From: CAVZBT01 sp963773605
Lineage (GTDB): Bacteria; Acidobacteriota; UBA6911
DNA: 64,000 bases
Direction of reading: 5' to 3'
Assembly: GCA_963773605.1 (NCBI GenBank)
Contig: CAVZBT010000005.1
Coordinates: 310,001 to 374,000, forward strand
Below are positions 8,495-18,995 of this stretch, piece by piece. The notes under the pieces are model-generated. The model was not told the origin of the DNA, did no database searches, and saw nothing but the letters and a program-made list of their open reading frames with translations. The first letter of the stretch is position 1; each line of letters begins with the position of its first letter. Position numbers and translations under genes: made by a program.

Positions 8495-11400
8495 ATGCAT
8501 AACTACCCGTTCCCCCTGAGGGCTTGGCTTACCGTGGCGCTGCTGACTTGCCTGTCCGCGCCCACACTGCTGTGCCAGACGGAAGCCGCACGCGTTTCGG
8601 GCCGCATTACCGACCCCACCGGTGCGGTCGTCCCCGAGGCTTCCGTGACCGTAATCAATCTTGCGACCAACGTGTCTGTAACGGGCACCACCAACAACGA
8701 GGGCATTTACGCTTTCCCGAGCCTGGTGCCCGGCCGCTACCGGATTCGGGTCCAGAAGCAGGGTTTCCGCGAGGTGGTTCTCGACGGTCTCGTCCTGAAC
8801 GTCCAAGCCATCGTTGATCAGAATTTCAGCCTGGACATCGGCTCCACAGCCGAATCCGTCACCGTCGTTGCCGATGCCGTTCAGATTCAGGCTAGTGGCG
8901 CCGTCGGTACCGTGGTGGACCGGCAGTTGGTGGCCAACGTGCCGCTGAACGGTCGCAGCTTCAACACGCTGGTTCAGCTGACGCCCGGGGTCGTGCTGGC
9001 TCAGACGGATTGGTCATCGCAAGGGCAGTTCAGCGTGAACGGGCAGCGGACCGACTCCAACTACTACATGGTGGACGGCGTCAGCGCGAACATCGGCGTC
9101 AAGGGAGGCTTTTCCCTCGGCCAGGAAGCCGCGGGCACACAACCGGCGCTCACGGCGGGTGGCGGCACCAATACGCTGGTATCCGTCGACGCGTTGCAGG
9201 AATTTCGTATTCAGACTTCGACCTTTGCTCCCGAGTTCGGGCGAGTGCCCGGCGCGCAGATTTCTCTCCTGACTCGTTCCGGGGCCAACGACTTCCACGG
9301 CAACCTGTTTGAATATTTCAGAAATGACGCGCTGGATGCCGCCGACTGGTTCGTCAATTACTCCAATGCAAAAAAGCCGGCGCTCAGGCATAACGATTTC
9401 GGCGGCACCTTTGGCGGACCGATCAAGAAAGACCGAGCCTTCTTTTTCTTCTCCTACGAGGGTGCCCGGCTCCTGCGGCCCCAGGCCGAAACCGTGCCAG
9501 TTCCCTCGACCCAGGTCAGAGGCGTCGCGACCGGGGCGATAAAATCAGTGCTCAACGCCTTCCCGCTGCCGAATGGTCCCGATCTTGGATCCGGTTTCGC
9601 GGAATTCACCGGCAGCTACTCCGAACCCTCGAACCTGAACTCCTCGAGTCTGCGGCTGGATTACACGCCCAGTTCCAGGCTCACCCTCTTTGGCAGGTAC
9701 AGCCTCGCGACTTCTGACCAGATTACCCGCGGGATGGACAATCTCACCCTGAGCACATTTACTCCCATGGAGCTGAAGACCCAGACCGTGACGTTCGGCG
9801 CGACCTGGAACTTGAATTCGACGATGGTCAACGATCTGCGCCTGAACTGGAGTCAGAGCAATGCGGGCAGCCGTATGGACGCCGACAACTTCGGCGGCGC
9901 AGTGCCGGTGCCGGACTCGATCCTGTTTCCTCCCTCCGTCTCTGCGGCCAACGGCTACGTCAACCTGATGTTCATGAAATCGGGATGGCCTGGCTGGAGC
10001 TATGGCGCGAATGTCGCCAACCACACGCGGCAAATCAATCTCGTCGACACTATCGCCATTACCCGCGGCCTGCATCAATTCAAGGTAGGCCTGGATTATC
10101 GCCGGCTGAGCCCTTTCTTCGGCCCCCGCGACTACAGTCTGGACACGTACTTCTCCGATCCGTTGACGGCCCTCGGTGGCGTAAGCACGTTCGGATACAT
10201 CATGCGGACCGACCCGATCGGGCTTATCTACAACAACTTTTCGATCTTCGGTCAGGACACCTGGTCCGTGACACCCAACCTCAACGTCACCTACGGACTC
10301 CGCTGGGAAGTGAACCCGGCGCCGCACGGTGCCCGAGGCAAATCACTGTATACGGTGACGACGGTGGACGACCCTGCCAGGATGGCGCTGGCGCCTGCCG
10401 GCACCCCCCTGTACGAGACGACTTACGGAAACATCGCCCCGCGGCTTGGCGCCAGTTACCGGCTGATCCGGTCCAAGGGGTGGCAATCCCTGCTCCGCGG
10501 AGGATTCGGCTATTTCTACGACCTGGGCAGTTCCAGAGCCGACCTGGCAATTCTCTTTCCCTGGATGGGCATGAAGGATGTCCCGCCCAGCCCGTACCCG
10601 CTTGATCCGGCTGCCGCCGCGGCTCCGCCTTTTTCCGTCCAGACCCCCATCGGAAACATGGGAGTCAACGACCCGCACCTCAAGCTTCCCCGCACATACC
10701 AGTGGAATGTTTCACTGGAACAGACCCTGGGCGGGGACCAGAGTATTACGCTGAGTTATGTCGGAGCAGTGGGACGCCGCCTCTTGAAGTATCAGTACCT
10801 GCTGGGGCCCAATCCTGATTTCGGCCAGGTGCAGGTGATTCGTAATGCTGCAACCTCCGACTATCACGCGATGCAGGCACAGTTCAACCGGCGTCTTGCG
10901 AAGCGGTTTCAGGCCCTGCTTTCTTATACGTGGGCCCACTCGATTGACACGGCTTCCGACGATGCGCTGGACATGTCCAATCCCACGCGTGGATCTTCCA
11001 GCTTCGACGTCCGCCACTCGCTGAGCTCGGCCCTGACATACGAGCTGCCCGCGCCGGCACGCAATGCCGTGCTGCAGGGTGTTCTCGGGAACTGGAGTAT
11101 CGACGGCCTGGTGCAGGCGCGATCGGCCCCGCCGGTGAATATCGTCGCCAGCAGTTATGCCGTGATGGCCGGCGCGTTCGAAAACATCCGGCCGGATGTC
11201 GTTCCGGGTGTTCCCTTCTATATCGACGACTCGAAAGCACCCGGTGGCCGGTTGATAAACAAGGCGGCATTTGTCACCCCTCCCGGAGGTCGGCAGGGGA
11301 TGTTGGGTCGCAACGTTCTGCGCGGTTTCGGTGCGTACCAGATCGACCTTGGGGTCCGCCGGCAATTCTCCGTCCGGGGGGATCAGATGAAGCTGCAGTT

Positions 11401-11599
11401 GCGCGCCGACTTTTTCAACATCTTCAATCATCCGAATTTCGGCAGTCCGAGCGGCAACCTGTCGAGTGGGATGTTCGGCAAGCCGACCAGGACGCTGGCA
11501 GCTTCTTTGGGGAGCGGCGGCATCAACGGCGGCTTCAATCCTCTGTTTCAGATGGGCGGCCCGAGGTCGATTCAACTCGCCCTGAAACTGCTGTTCTAG
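8495..11599 (+). CDS. TonB-dependent receptor with carboxypeptidase regulatory-like domain
   Basis: 1,034 residues. A signal peptide is followed by a carboxypeptidase-regulatory-like beta-sandwich (RVSGRITDPTGAVVPEASV, GIYAFPSLVPGRYRIRVQ). The plug domain (VPLNGRSFNTLVQLTPGV, NGQRTDSNYYMVDGV) and an outer-membrane barrel follow, ending in the aromatic-rich SIQLALKLLF typical of barrel C-termini. This architecture is strongly expanded in Acidobacteria. The ligand is unknown; an S9 peptidase encoded 27 bases downstream suggests peptides or a peptide-derived substrate. Frame intact. Confidence 0.92.
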   Translation: MHNYPFPLRAWLTVALLTCLSAPTLLCQTEAARVSGRITDPTGAVVPEASVTVINLATNVSVTGTTNNEGIYAFPSLVPGRYRIRVQKQGFREVVLDGLVLNVQAIVDQNFSLDIGSTAESVTVVADAVQIQASGAVGTVVDRQLVANVPLNGRSFNTLVQLTPGVVLAQTDWSSQGQFSVNGQRTDSNYYMVDGVSANIGVKGGFSLGQEAAGTQPALTAGGGTNTLVSVDALQEFRIQTSTFAPEFGRVPGAQISLLTRSGANDFHGNLFEYFRNDALDAADWFVNYSNAKKPALRHNDFGGTFGGPIKKDRAFFFFSYEGARLLRPQAETVPVPSTQVRGVATGAIKSVLNAFPLPNGPDLGSGFAEFTGSYSEPSNLNSSSLRLDYTPSSRLTLFGRYSLATSDQITRGMDNLTLSTFTPMELKTQTVTFGATWNLNSTMVNDLRLNWSQSNAGSRMDADNFGGAVPVPDSILFPPSVSAANGYVNLMFMKSGWPGWSYGANVANHTRQINLVDTIAITRGLHQFKVGLDYRRLSPFFGPRDYSLDTYFSDPLTALGGVSTFGYIMRTDPIGLIYNNFSIFGQDTWSVTPNLNVTYGLRWEVNPAPHGARGKSLYTVTTVDDPARMALAPAGTPLYETTYGNIAPRLGASYRLIRSKGWQSLLRGGFGYFYDLGSSRADLAILFPWMGMKDVPPSPYPLDPAAAAAPPFSVQTPIGNMGVNDPHLKLPRTYQWNVSLEQTLGGDQSITLSYVGAVGRRLLKYQYLLGPNPDFGQVQVIRNAATSDYHAMQAQFNRRLAKRFQALLSYTWAHSIDTASDDALDMSNPTRGSSSFDVRHSLSSALTYELPAPARNAVLQGVLGNWSIDGLVQARSAPPVNIVASSYAVMAGAFENIRPDVVPGVPFYIDDSKAPGGRLINKAAFVTPPGGRQGMLGRNVLRGFGAYQIDLGVRRQFSVRGDQMKLQLRADFFNIFNHPNFGSPSGNLSSGMFGKPTRTLAASLGSGGINGGFNPLFQMGGPRSIQLALKLLF

Positions 11600-11626
11600 C
11601 CGGGCGCAGGGTAAAGGAGATCAACC

Positions 11627-13745
11627 ATGAACGAACTCAGGCGCTCAGTTCTGTCGGTTATGCTTGCTGCCTGTTTTTGCAGCCCGGTGCCCGGACAGAC
11701 CCGACAGGCGCCCGGAACGGACACGATGTTGGCGCCGGTTACGCCGGAAGTCGTCATCAAAGAGGATGGAGCGGGCGGAGTCTCATTTTCTGCCTTCTCC
11801 TGGATGCCCGATTCGCGGCGAGTGATCTTCTCCGCGAATCCCCGCTCGCTGCAGGTGCTGTGCCGTCCCGGAACCGCCTTGCCCGTCGCGAAGGGTGCGG
11901 ACGCCGGCAAGGCCGAGGGTTCCTGGATTTCGATTCTCGATGTCGAGACGCGCGCATGCACCTTCGTGCATGAAGGTGCCCATCCCAAGCCATCTCCGGA
12001 CGGAAAGCAGGTGGCGTTCATCTATGGAGAGACCGAGCGCCCACAAATCTGGGTCAGCTCGATCGACGGCGGCAATGCCCGCGCGCTCACCTCGGGTACG
12101 GTCTTCAATCCGTATCCACGTTGGCCCAGCGCCGACATCTATTACCGTCGCGCGTGGTCGCCGGATTCGCGGTTCATCGCATATGCGATGCGTCCCCAAG
12201 CGCAGACCGCACCCGCCGGCGACCAGGCCGCCGGCGCCGACGCCACCGTTGTCGTCATTGGCGGGAAGGGGGATGTGGGCAGTGATTCCGAGTTGTGGGT
12301 GGTCGAGCCGGCAACGGGCGCTGCGCGCAAGCTCACTTCCGGCCCCTACCACGTCTGGGATGAGCTTTCATGGTCACCGGACGGCAAGACCATCCTCTTT
12401 GACACCGTTTCCCAGGTCGATGCCCGGACCGACGACATTCGTGGGGAGGTGCGGACGGTCAGCCTGGCTTCCGGCGAGGTGCGCACCATAGTCAAGGACC
12501 ACGGTGTCCAGATGCTGCGGGCCTCGTTTTCCCCCGATGGCAGCACGATTGCTTTCACGGCCGATCCCGACAACGTGTACTACCCGGACCACTGGAACAT
12601 TGCGCTGGTGCCCGCGCAGGGTGGAGAGATCCGTCCTGTTGACCCGGGATCTGTTTGTCAGCTCAGATCCTGTCTGGTCTCCGAATGGTGATGGGGTCTT
12701 CTTTCGTGTGAAGAAACGTGCCTTCAGCCAGGTCTTCTTTGCGGGGAAGAATGGTGAGGTAAAGCAACTGACCGATCGGGCGCGTGATTCGTCGCGGCCG
12801 GTGCCGTCCCCCGATGGGCGCCGGATGCTTCTGACCACCGTCGACCCCGTATCAAACCGGAATCTCTGCCTCATGAATGTGGATGGTTCGGGCGAGAAGA
12901 TCATCGCCGAGCTGAGCTCTCCCAACAGGAACCTGAGGCTGGGGCAGGTCGAGGAATTGAACTGGAAAAGCCGGGATGGTCTGTCTATCGCCGGGTTTCT
13001 GGTCAAGCCGGTCGGCTTCGATCCAAAGCGGAAGTACCCGATGATTGTTGATCTGCACGGCGGCCCGATCGGCGGTGTCGGCCCCGGCGGTTCAATCCTG
13101 CTCAGCAGATTAGAGCTCCACATGTGGGCGAACAAGGGATTCCTTGCCTTTGTGCCGGACTATCGGAGCAGTGGCGTCTACGGATGGGATCAGATCGCGA
13201 AAGCCCGCGAGCGGCAGGACGCAAACGAGCGCGATTCCGACGACATTCTGTCCGGCGTGGAAAACCTGGTGCGTCAGGGCTTTGTGGACGTGGACAGGAT
13301 GGCGCTCATCGGTCACAGTTACGGAGCGTTTCTGACGAATTGGATTATCACTCACGATCACCGTTTCCACGCGGCGGTATCCTACGAGGGTTACCTCGAT
13401 ACCTTCCTCGTGTACGGCACCGGTTTCCGGGTCGGCGGGAACGCAGCCTTCGAATGGTTGTTCAAAGGAACGCCCTGGGACGTACCGGAAAACTATCGCA
13501 GGAATTCCCCGCTGGAGTTTCTCAAGGGAGTCAAAACTCCAACCTTGTTGATAAGCGGCGAAAAGGGGATGGCGCTTTACAACAACGAGTTCCTCTACAC
13601 AGCCCTCAAGAAACAGAAAGTTGATGTCAGGTTCCTGGTTTACAAGGGGGAAGGCCATGTGATTTCGGCACCGGCCAATCGACGCGATCTTCTGGCCCAG
13701 GTGGTCGAATGGATCGAGACACAGCTCACACCAAGAACTGATTGA
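11627..13745 (+). CDS. secreted S9 family (prolyl oligopeptidase-type) peptidase, one frame change
   Basis: Starts after AAAGGAGA with a signal peptide (MNELRRSVLSVMLAACFCSP). Residues about 40-350 are a WD40/PD40-like propeller with repeated SPDG-type motifs. The hydrolase domain follows with DLHGGPIGG, the nucleophile in GHSYGAF and the histidine in GEGHVIS. Where family members usually have an acid after GE (GE-x-D) this protein has SGEKGMALYNN, so the charge-relay acid is not obvious. The frame changes by +1 near 12,640, after PAQGGEIRP. It is probably cotranscribed with the TonB-dependent receptor and would act in the periplasm on imported peptides. Confidence 0.82.
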
Positions 13746-13761
13746 CGACAGAATGACTGGA

Positions 13762-13788
13762 AGCGGGCACGGTTCCGTGCGGCCCGCT
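13762..13788 (+). terminator. GC-rich hairpin after S9 peptidase gene
   Basis: An inverted repeat with arms AGCGGGCACGG and CCGTGCGGCCCGCT (one bulge) around a 2-base loop, 16 bases after the peptidase stop. There is no clear T-run behind it, so intrinsic termination is only likely, not certain. Confidence 0.45.
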
Positions 13789-13852
13789 CGATGCGATTTG
13801 TCGATGCTCTTCAGCCACCCGATTCCGGCCGTTGCGGAGCAAAGGGCTTGGT

Positions 13853-14022
13853 TTATTCCGTACGGAGCGGGAGAACCGGGTCAACTCTGGCCGCGCGCCG
13901 GGCCGGAATGAAGCTCGATATCAGCGAGACCCCGAGGAGACCGACTGCCGTCGACGCAAAGATAGCCGGATCGCATGGAGCAACTCCGAAGAGCAGGCTC
14001 GTTTGGCGCGTGTGACGTGTGA
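13853..14022 (-). pseudogene. C-terminal remnant of an ADOP/FtsX-type permease
   Basis: The reverse strand encodes SLLFGVAPCDPAIFAS, a hydrophobic helix and then IPARRAARVDPVLPLRTE followed by a stop at 13,855-13,853. This is the standard C-terminal end of ADOP permeases (last helix plus the ARRAxRxDPxxALR tail). Only about 55 residues remain; nothing upstream (14,023-14,500) continues the protein. It is a fragment left by deletion or rearrangement. Confidence 0.8.
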
Positions 14023-14658
14023 CTTCATAGCTTAGAACGCCTTTTCAGCCTACCAACGCGAATCTGCGTAAGTCCTTCGACTTGAGGACGGGCGCAGCAC
14101 TCGGCATAAGACCGAGATCCCGCGACCGCAAGGTCATAGGGTTCCCCCTTCCGCACCCTTCATAATGATTCTCGGGGTCAGGTTGTGTCCGAGTTGCATC
14201 GCAATTGGTTGGTAGTTGATGATGCACGCATCTCTCCGGCCTCTCATGCCCGTATGGCCGACATTTCATCTTCAGCAACCGGTCCTCGGCGCAACAGGAA
14301 CTCCCGCCCGCAGATCCCTTTTCGTCCACGTCGCCGTCCTCACGGGGGTGACTCTCTTCTGCTCGTTCCTTGCTGTCCGACGCCTCGCCCCCGGGTCGGC
14401 TGAGCGATTCCCTCGGCGCGGCAGAGAAACGCGGCAGGGAGTCCTTCAGCCAGCGAGCCCCCCAGATGCAAGTTAATACGTCACAATACGTTATCCACGC
14501 CCCGCCCTGTGCCCATTGGGTACACTTTCGTGGGTTTGGATAGATCCCACAGCCGCCACATTATTATTACTAGTTTTATCGAAAAGAGACGTCTAGATTG
14601 TGACGCTCAAGACAATTCCTGGCCGTTCACCGCTGACTCTTGCCGAGAGGTACCCGGC
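14023..14658. other. non-coding or decayed stretch
   Basis: About 640 bases between the ADOP fragment and the fibronectin-III protein. Several short open frames exist, but none has a family signature or a ribosome binding site. Confidence 0.45.
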
Positions 14659-15888
14659 GTGAGCTTTACATCTATCCGTTACGTTTTGATCCTTCCAATC
14701 CTCACTGCTGCCGCCATTGTGTTTTCCACGGCGGCACTGGCGGGAGACGTCACACTCCAATGGGACCCCGCGGTCGGTCCGGGCCTCGCCGGCTACAAGC
14801 TCTACAGTGGAACGGCTTCCCGCCAGTACACACATTCGATCGATGCGGGCAACGTCACCAAGGTCTTGGTTACGGATCTCACGCCGGCCACGTACTACTT
14901 CGCGGTCACCGCCTACAATTCCGGTGGAACGGAAACCGGCTACTCGAACGAGGTCTCGGTGGTTATTTCGGCTGGGGACAACACTGCGCCCATCATCTCC
15001 GGTGTGGCCGCCTCTGTTGTCACTGCCACCTCGGCGACGATCAGGTGGGACACCAACGAGGCGTCGGACGGAACAGTCGACTACGGCACAAGCACCTTTT
15101 ACGGCAGTTCCACTATCTTCAATACGACCCCTGCGACCCGTCACAGCGGGACCGTCTCAGGACTGACGCCGGGAACTGATTATCACTTCAGGGTGAGGTC
15201 GAAGGATGCGGCTGGGAACCTGGCAACTTCGGGTGATAGCACCTTTAAGACCGTCGCCGGCCCGACCCAGCCTCAACCGCCCGTTACCGCTGTGGCGCTC
15301 ACCACGGATAAGATTGCGCCGCAGAACCCAGGTGCCGTTATCACGTTCACGGCAGCGGCTGCCGGTGGATCTGGTTCCTATCAGTACGTATACTATCTCA
15401 GGAATCCCCAAACGAATACCTGGAGCCTTGCTCAGGCCTACAGCGGCAATGCCCAGTGGACGTGGAACACACAAGGAACCGCTCTCGGAACGTATGAGAT
15501 TCAGGCGTGGGCACGGAATTCCGAATCGACTGCACCCTATGAAGCCTATAAGAGTGTGCCTTACACCATCACCTCGTCCATCCTCCAGCCTGCTACTGGT
15601 GTGGCGCTTACAACGGACAGGATTGCGCCGCAGAACCCAGGTGCCGTTATCACGTTCACGGCGGCGGCTACCGGCGGCTCCGGCCCTTATGAGTACATCT
15701 ATTATCTCTGGAATCCCAAGACCAATACCTGGAGCCTTGCTCGAGCCTACAGCAGCAGCTCGATCTGGACGTGGAACACTGCAGGCACAGATACGGGGAT
15801 GTATGAAATTCAGGTCTGGACGCGGACTTCCGGATCAACGGCACCCTATCAGGCATACAGGAGTGTCTATTACACACTGAAACAATAG
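14659..15888 (+). CDS. secreted protein with two fibronectin type III domains and a C-terminal tandem repeat
   Basis: Probable GTG start at 14,659 after GAGAGG (an in-frame ATG at 14,509 would add an unlikely basic leader). A signal peptide (ending STAALAG) is followed by two fibronectin III domains: GLAGYKLYSGTAS with TYYFAVTAYNSGGTETGYS, and SATIRWDTNEASDGTVDYG with DYHFRVRSKDAAGN. Two tandem copies of a 103-residue module then follow, each with IAPQNPGAVITFTAAA, a YYL-NP-TNTWSLA segment and an ALTTDxIAP opening. The module looks like an extracellular beta-sandwich adhesion or carbohydrate-contact domain. No catalytic domain was found. Confidence 0.75.
   Translation: MSFTSIRYVLILPILTAAAIVFSTAALAGDVTLQWDPAVGPGLAGYKLYSGTASRQYTHSIDAGNVTKVLVTDLTPATYYFAVTAYNSGGTETGYSNEVSVVISAGDNTAPIISGVAASVVTATSATIRWDTNEASDGTVDYGTSTFYGSSTIFNTTPATRHSGTVSGLTPGTDYHFRVRSKDAAGNLATSGDSTFKTVAGPTQPQPPVTAVALTTDKIAPQNPGAVITFTAAAAGGSGSYQYVYYLRNPQTNTWSLAQAYSGNAQWTWNTQGTALGTYEIQAWARNSESTAPYEAYKSVPYTITSSILQPATGVALTTDRIAPQNPGAVITFTAAATGGSGPYEYIYYLWNPKTNTWSLARAYSSSSIWTWNTAGTDTGMYEIQVWTRTSGSTAPYQAYRSVYYTLKQ
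15285..15888 (+). repeat. in-gene tandem repeat, unit about 309 bp (2 copies)
   Basis: The segment beginning GATTGCGCCGCAGAACCCAG occurs at 15,312 and again at 15,621, a spacing of 309 bases (103 codons). About 40 bases around it are essentially identical while the rest has diverged, so the duplication is not brand new, or the core is conserved by selection or conversion. Confidence 0.8.
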
Positions 15889-15928
15889 ACTCGTTTCTGT
15901 CGCGAAATCGGGTCAAAGCGAACTTTTG

Positions 15929-15987
15929 AGCTCCGCAGGGGCGGCACGCGATTGCACCGCAAGGGTTTGTGCCGCCCCTGCGGGGCT
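15929..15987. repeat. 19-bp inverted repeat (hairpin)
   Basis: Arms at 15,929-15,947 and 15,969-15,987 (core CCGCAGGGGCGGCAC) match with one mismatch around a 21-base loop. It lies 40 bases after the fibronectin-III gene. There is no T-run; it may end that transcript or be a short palindromic repeat. Confidence 0.6.
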
Positions 15988-16271
15988 CGTCCTACTCATG
16001 AAGACTCTGGAGACGACTGATCTCAACAAATGGCCCGGACTGAACGCAAGGCAGTTCCGGGAGGACGTCGACGGGGACTACATAGGCCGGCGCGAAAGCT
16101 TGTGTGCATTGGCAATCATGACACGGGCAAACCCCACGCAGCTGCACTTGGCCACTCGCCCACCTTCTTTGCTGCGAGACACCGGAGAAGGGCCTCAGTC
16201 GCCACCGGCTCGTCCCCTGAACCGACCATCCATGGACTCGATCACCATGCCGATGATAGGATCACCTCGCG
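15988..16271. other. intergenic stretch without recognisable gene
   Basis: No supportable coding frame, promoter or repeat is seen between the hairpin and the small membrane protein gene. Confidence 0.4.
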
Positions 16272-16601
16272 ATGCTCACGACCATCAAGGCTCTCCACAC
16301 GGCCATCTACGCCGTGATGGTGGCCGCGATATTCTACGTCATCTATTGCGGTGTTACTGGGACGCTGAACGTCCTGTTGGCGGTGTCGATCGGGCTCGTC
16401 GGGTTGGAGGGAGCGGTATTCTTTGGGAACGGGCGGAAGTGCCCGCTTACTGCTCTAGCTCAGCGCCATGGCGATCCGAAAGGCTACGTCGGCGATATCT
16501 TCTGTCCCGAGTGGCTGGCCCGTCGAACGTTCTTGATCTTCACATCGCTGTTTGTCCTCGGGCTGCTGCTGGTTGCGATCAGATTGCTGTCTGCGTGGTG
16601 A
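16272..16601 (+). CDS. small membrane protein of unknown function (DUF2784-like)
   Basis: 109 residues with three predicted membrane helices: VMVAAIFYVIYCGV, VLLAVSIGLVGLEGAVFF and LIFTSLFVLGLLLVAIRLL. A polar loop between helices 2 and 3 carries CPLTALAQRHGD and DIFCPEWLARR. The CPLT plus Pro-Trp motif resembles DUF2784-type proteins, but the match is from memory of the motif only. No obvious operon partner. Confidence 0.6.
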   Translation: MLTTIKALHTAIYAVMVAAIFYVIYCGVTGTLNVLLAVSIGLVGLEGAVFFGNGRKCPLTALAQRHGDPKGYVGDIFCPEWLARRTFLIFTSLFVLGLLLVAIRLLSAW

Positions 16602-16713
16602 TGCCGAAGCCGAAGTCAGGAAGGTTTTATTGGTTTCCAGGGGGCTTTTACGTTTGGCGGCACTCCCAGTGGATTCCTTGCGGCTTGTTTGATGCTGGAC
16701 AAGTAATCAATCC

Positions 16714-18957
16714 TCACAACGCCAGCAGCTTCTTCACTAAGCGGTCTTTCCAGACATCCATCGCCCGGTCGCTCCTGGCCCGCTCCCAGAAATCATCCAG
16801 CGTGCTGGTACCGCCCTGGCCTCGTCCGGCGGTCACCTCGCCGAACAGCGTGGTGAGGAACCCGCTCAGGTCCACGCCCTTTTCGGCGGCGCGGGCTTTC
16901 AGGGTTTCGAGCAGGCGACGGTCATCCCAGGCCTCGCGCAGGCCCGTCATGAACGGAGCGGGCAGCATACCGAACGGGGTCTGCCAGGCATACATCCAGT
17001 TCTCGCCGTCCAGAGTGTCGAAACGGTTGCCCCAGTTGTAGGCCCAGACCAACGAGCCGCGGCTGTCGTGTCCCGCGAAATACCAGCCGAACGTGTAGCG
17101 CGCTACCCCGGGAAGGCCTTTGTCGCTGGTGCCGGAGTACTGCCAGAGAGTCTTGCCGCCCGCGCGCACCTCGCTCGGCAGGTTCCAGTTCTCGGCCACG
17201 GCGTTGGTGCAGAAGATGTCCACATCCTCCAGGAACTCGATCCCGCCGTAGTAGTGGTGGATCGAACCGTAGATCTGCACTTTCGGGTCGCCCTGACGCA
17301 GAAGGGCCACCTGCTGCTTGAACTGCGGCTTGATGAAATACAGCATGCCCTTGTCCGAGGTGTACTGGTGCCACTTGGCCGGCTCATCGAACGGGGTGAG
17401 GATCACGTTCGGCCAGCCGGTGGAGTCGGCGTGCGAGCGGAAGCGGCGCACCCACTCGACGATGTACGGAGCGACCTCTTTCGGCACGTTATAGGGGTCG
17501 CGGAAAGACAGCTCGCGCCAGCCGCGATCATCCAACCCCAGCATCGTAGCAGCCAGCTTGCGCGGCAGGTGCATGGTCTGCGGGAAACCGTAGGGGTTGC
17601 CGCCCAGGAAATACACCATGTCGGTCATTCCGGCGCGTCGGGCCGAGAGCATGAACTCATCCATCAGACGGAAATCCAGGTCGAAACTGTCGCCGTTCTT
17701 TTTCATCCCGGGACGGTCCGACTGGAACCAGATGTTGACCATGTTGTGGTTGTTCTCTTTCAGCCACTCCATCTCGAACTCAGGTATCAGGCCGGTGGTG
17801 CAGCCGCCCAGCTTCAGGCCCGCCTCGTCCATCGTCAGCAGCCGACGGTCCAGGATTTCGAGTGCCAGCGGCACGGACGGCCTCCTCGACCCCGTCGTCC
17901 TTGTTCGCCCTGATCCGCACGGCGGTCCTGTACTTGCCAGCCCGGCTGAATTCCTCGCTCGTGTGCAGGGTGATCAGCAGCATGTGGCTGCGCCCCGCCG
18001 GAACGTCGAACGAGTAGGCGGGCCAGAGACGCTGCGGGAACGGCTCGACGAAATAGCTGCGGACATTCCAGCCCTTGACCAGCGAATACTCGGCCACGCG
18101 CAGCTCGGCCTCGGCCACCACCTTGCCCGCGCTGTCGCGCACGGGTCCACGCTGACGGTCACGCCCTTGAGGTCCGTGCCGTTGGCGTAGACCCCGAGCT
18201 GAAGCGGCTCGATACTCGTTCAGGAACATGCGGGCGGAAAGTGCAGTCCCGACCTCGCCCGCACGCGGGGCGCTGATCGGCAGGACCAGATCCATGTAAT
18301 TCCGGGCGAACGGCACCAAGCGGCGGCCGGTCCATCTTTCGGGCAGCACCGGAGCCTGGGCCAGCTCCCAGTAGGTGGGGTCGATTCCGCGCGCGCTTCT
18401 GCGCCCGGGCCACCCACTCGCGGCAGGCGGCCTCGTAACGGGCCTGCTCATCCGGCAGGGGAGCGACCAGCCGGGCCGAGCGGATTCTGAGCGCGCCGCC
18501 GGGCGAGGCGAGCCGGAAGCGGACGGTTCTGGAGGGCAGGTGCAGGTAAATCATGTCCGCCGGGGCAGGAGCGCGGACAGTCCGCCACTGCCCGTCGCCT
18601 AAGCCGCCGAACCGGTGCACCTCGTCGAACGGACGGTCGGTGCTTAGACCGGAGTAGACCTCGACGGTCGCCATCTCCTTCGACATTGTCCAGGTACTCC
18701 AGCTCCAGTACCACCATCTCATCGCGCGGCGGACGGTTGCCGGCGAACCAGGCCGGGGCCTCGAGCAACCCGCCCTGACGGGCAGCCAGTACGAGGTCCG
18801 CGCCCGCGCCGCTCCAGGCGTCGCCGCCCAGAACCGGAGTCATGACCAGGGGCAGCTTCACCCCGGCGGGGGCTTTGAACGTAAGCGCCGCGGCGGGTGC
18901 AGCCGACAGCGCGACCAGCAGGCAGAGCCGTGTGGCAGAAAACATCGGACATTTCAT
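16714..18957 (-). pseudogene. secreted GH123-like (DUF4091) protein, broken by several frame changes
   Basis: The locus starts with a signal peptide (MKCPMFSATRLCLLVAL...) at 18,957. An N-terminal beta-sandwich follows in three frames (switches near 18,690, 18,400 and 18,165-18,200), then a catalytic TIM-barrel-like part from about 17,870 to the stop at 16,714. That part contains LTPFDEPAKWHQYTSDKG, GSIHHYYGG and, near the end, WMYAWQTPFG and LREAWDDRRLLETLKARA, the pattern of DUF4091 at the end of glycoside hydrolase 123-like proteins. DEP is the likely catalytic acid motif. Protein similarity is continuous across the breaks, so it may be an intact gene with indel errors. A role in degrading amino-sugar glycans is inference. 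Confidence 0.65.
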
Positions 18958-18995
18958 AGGTGCCCCTTGGGTAGGCTACTGCATCCCGCAAGATT

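Noticed and set aside
14185..14476. Short forward open frames in the 14.0-14.5 kb gap
   Set aside because: No ribosome binding site, proline/arginine-rich out-of-frame composition, no family features.
14659..15888. Possible CRISPR-like repeat
   Set aside because: The repeat is a two-copy in-frame protein module of 309 bases. No array of short direct repeats with unique spacers was seen anywhere in the window.
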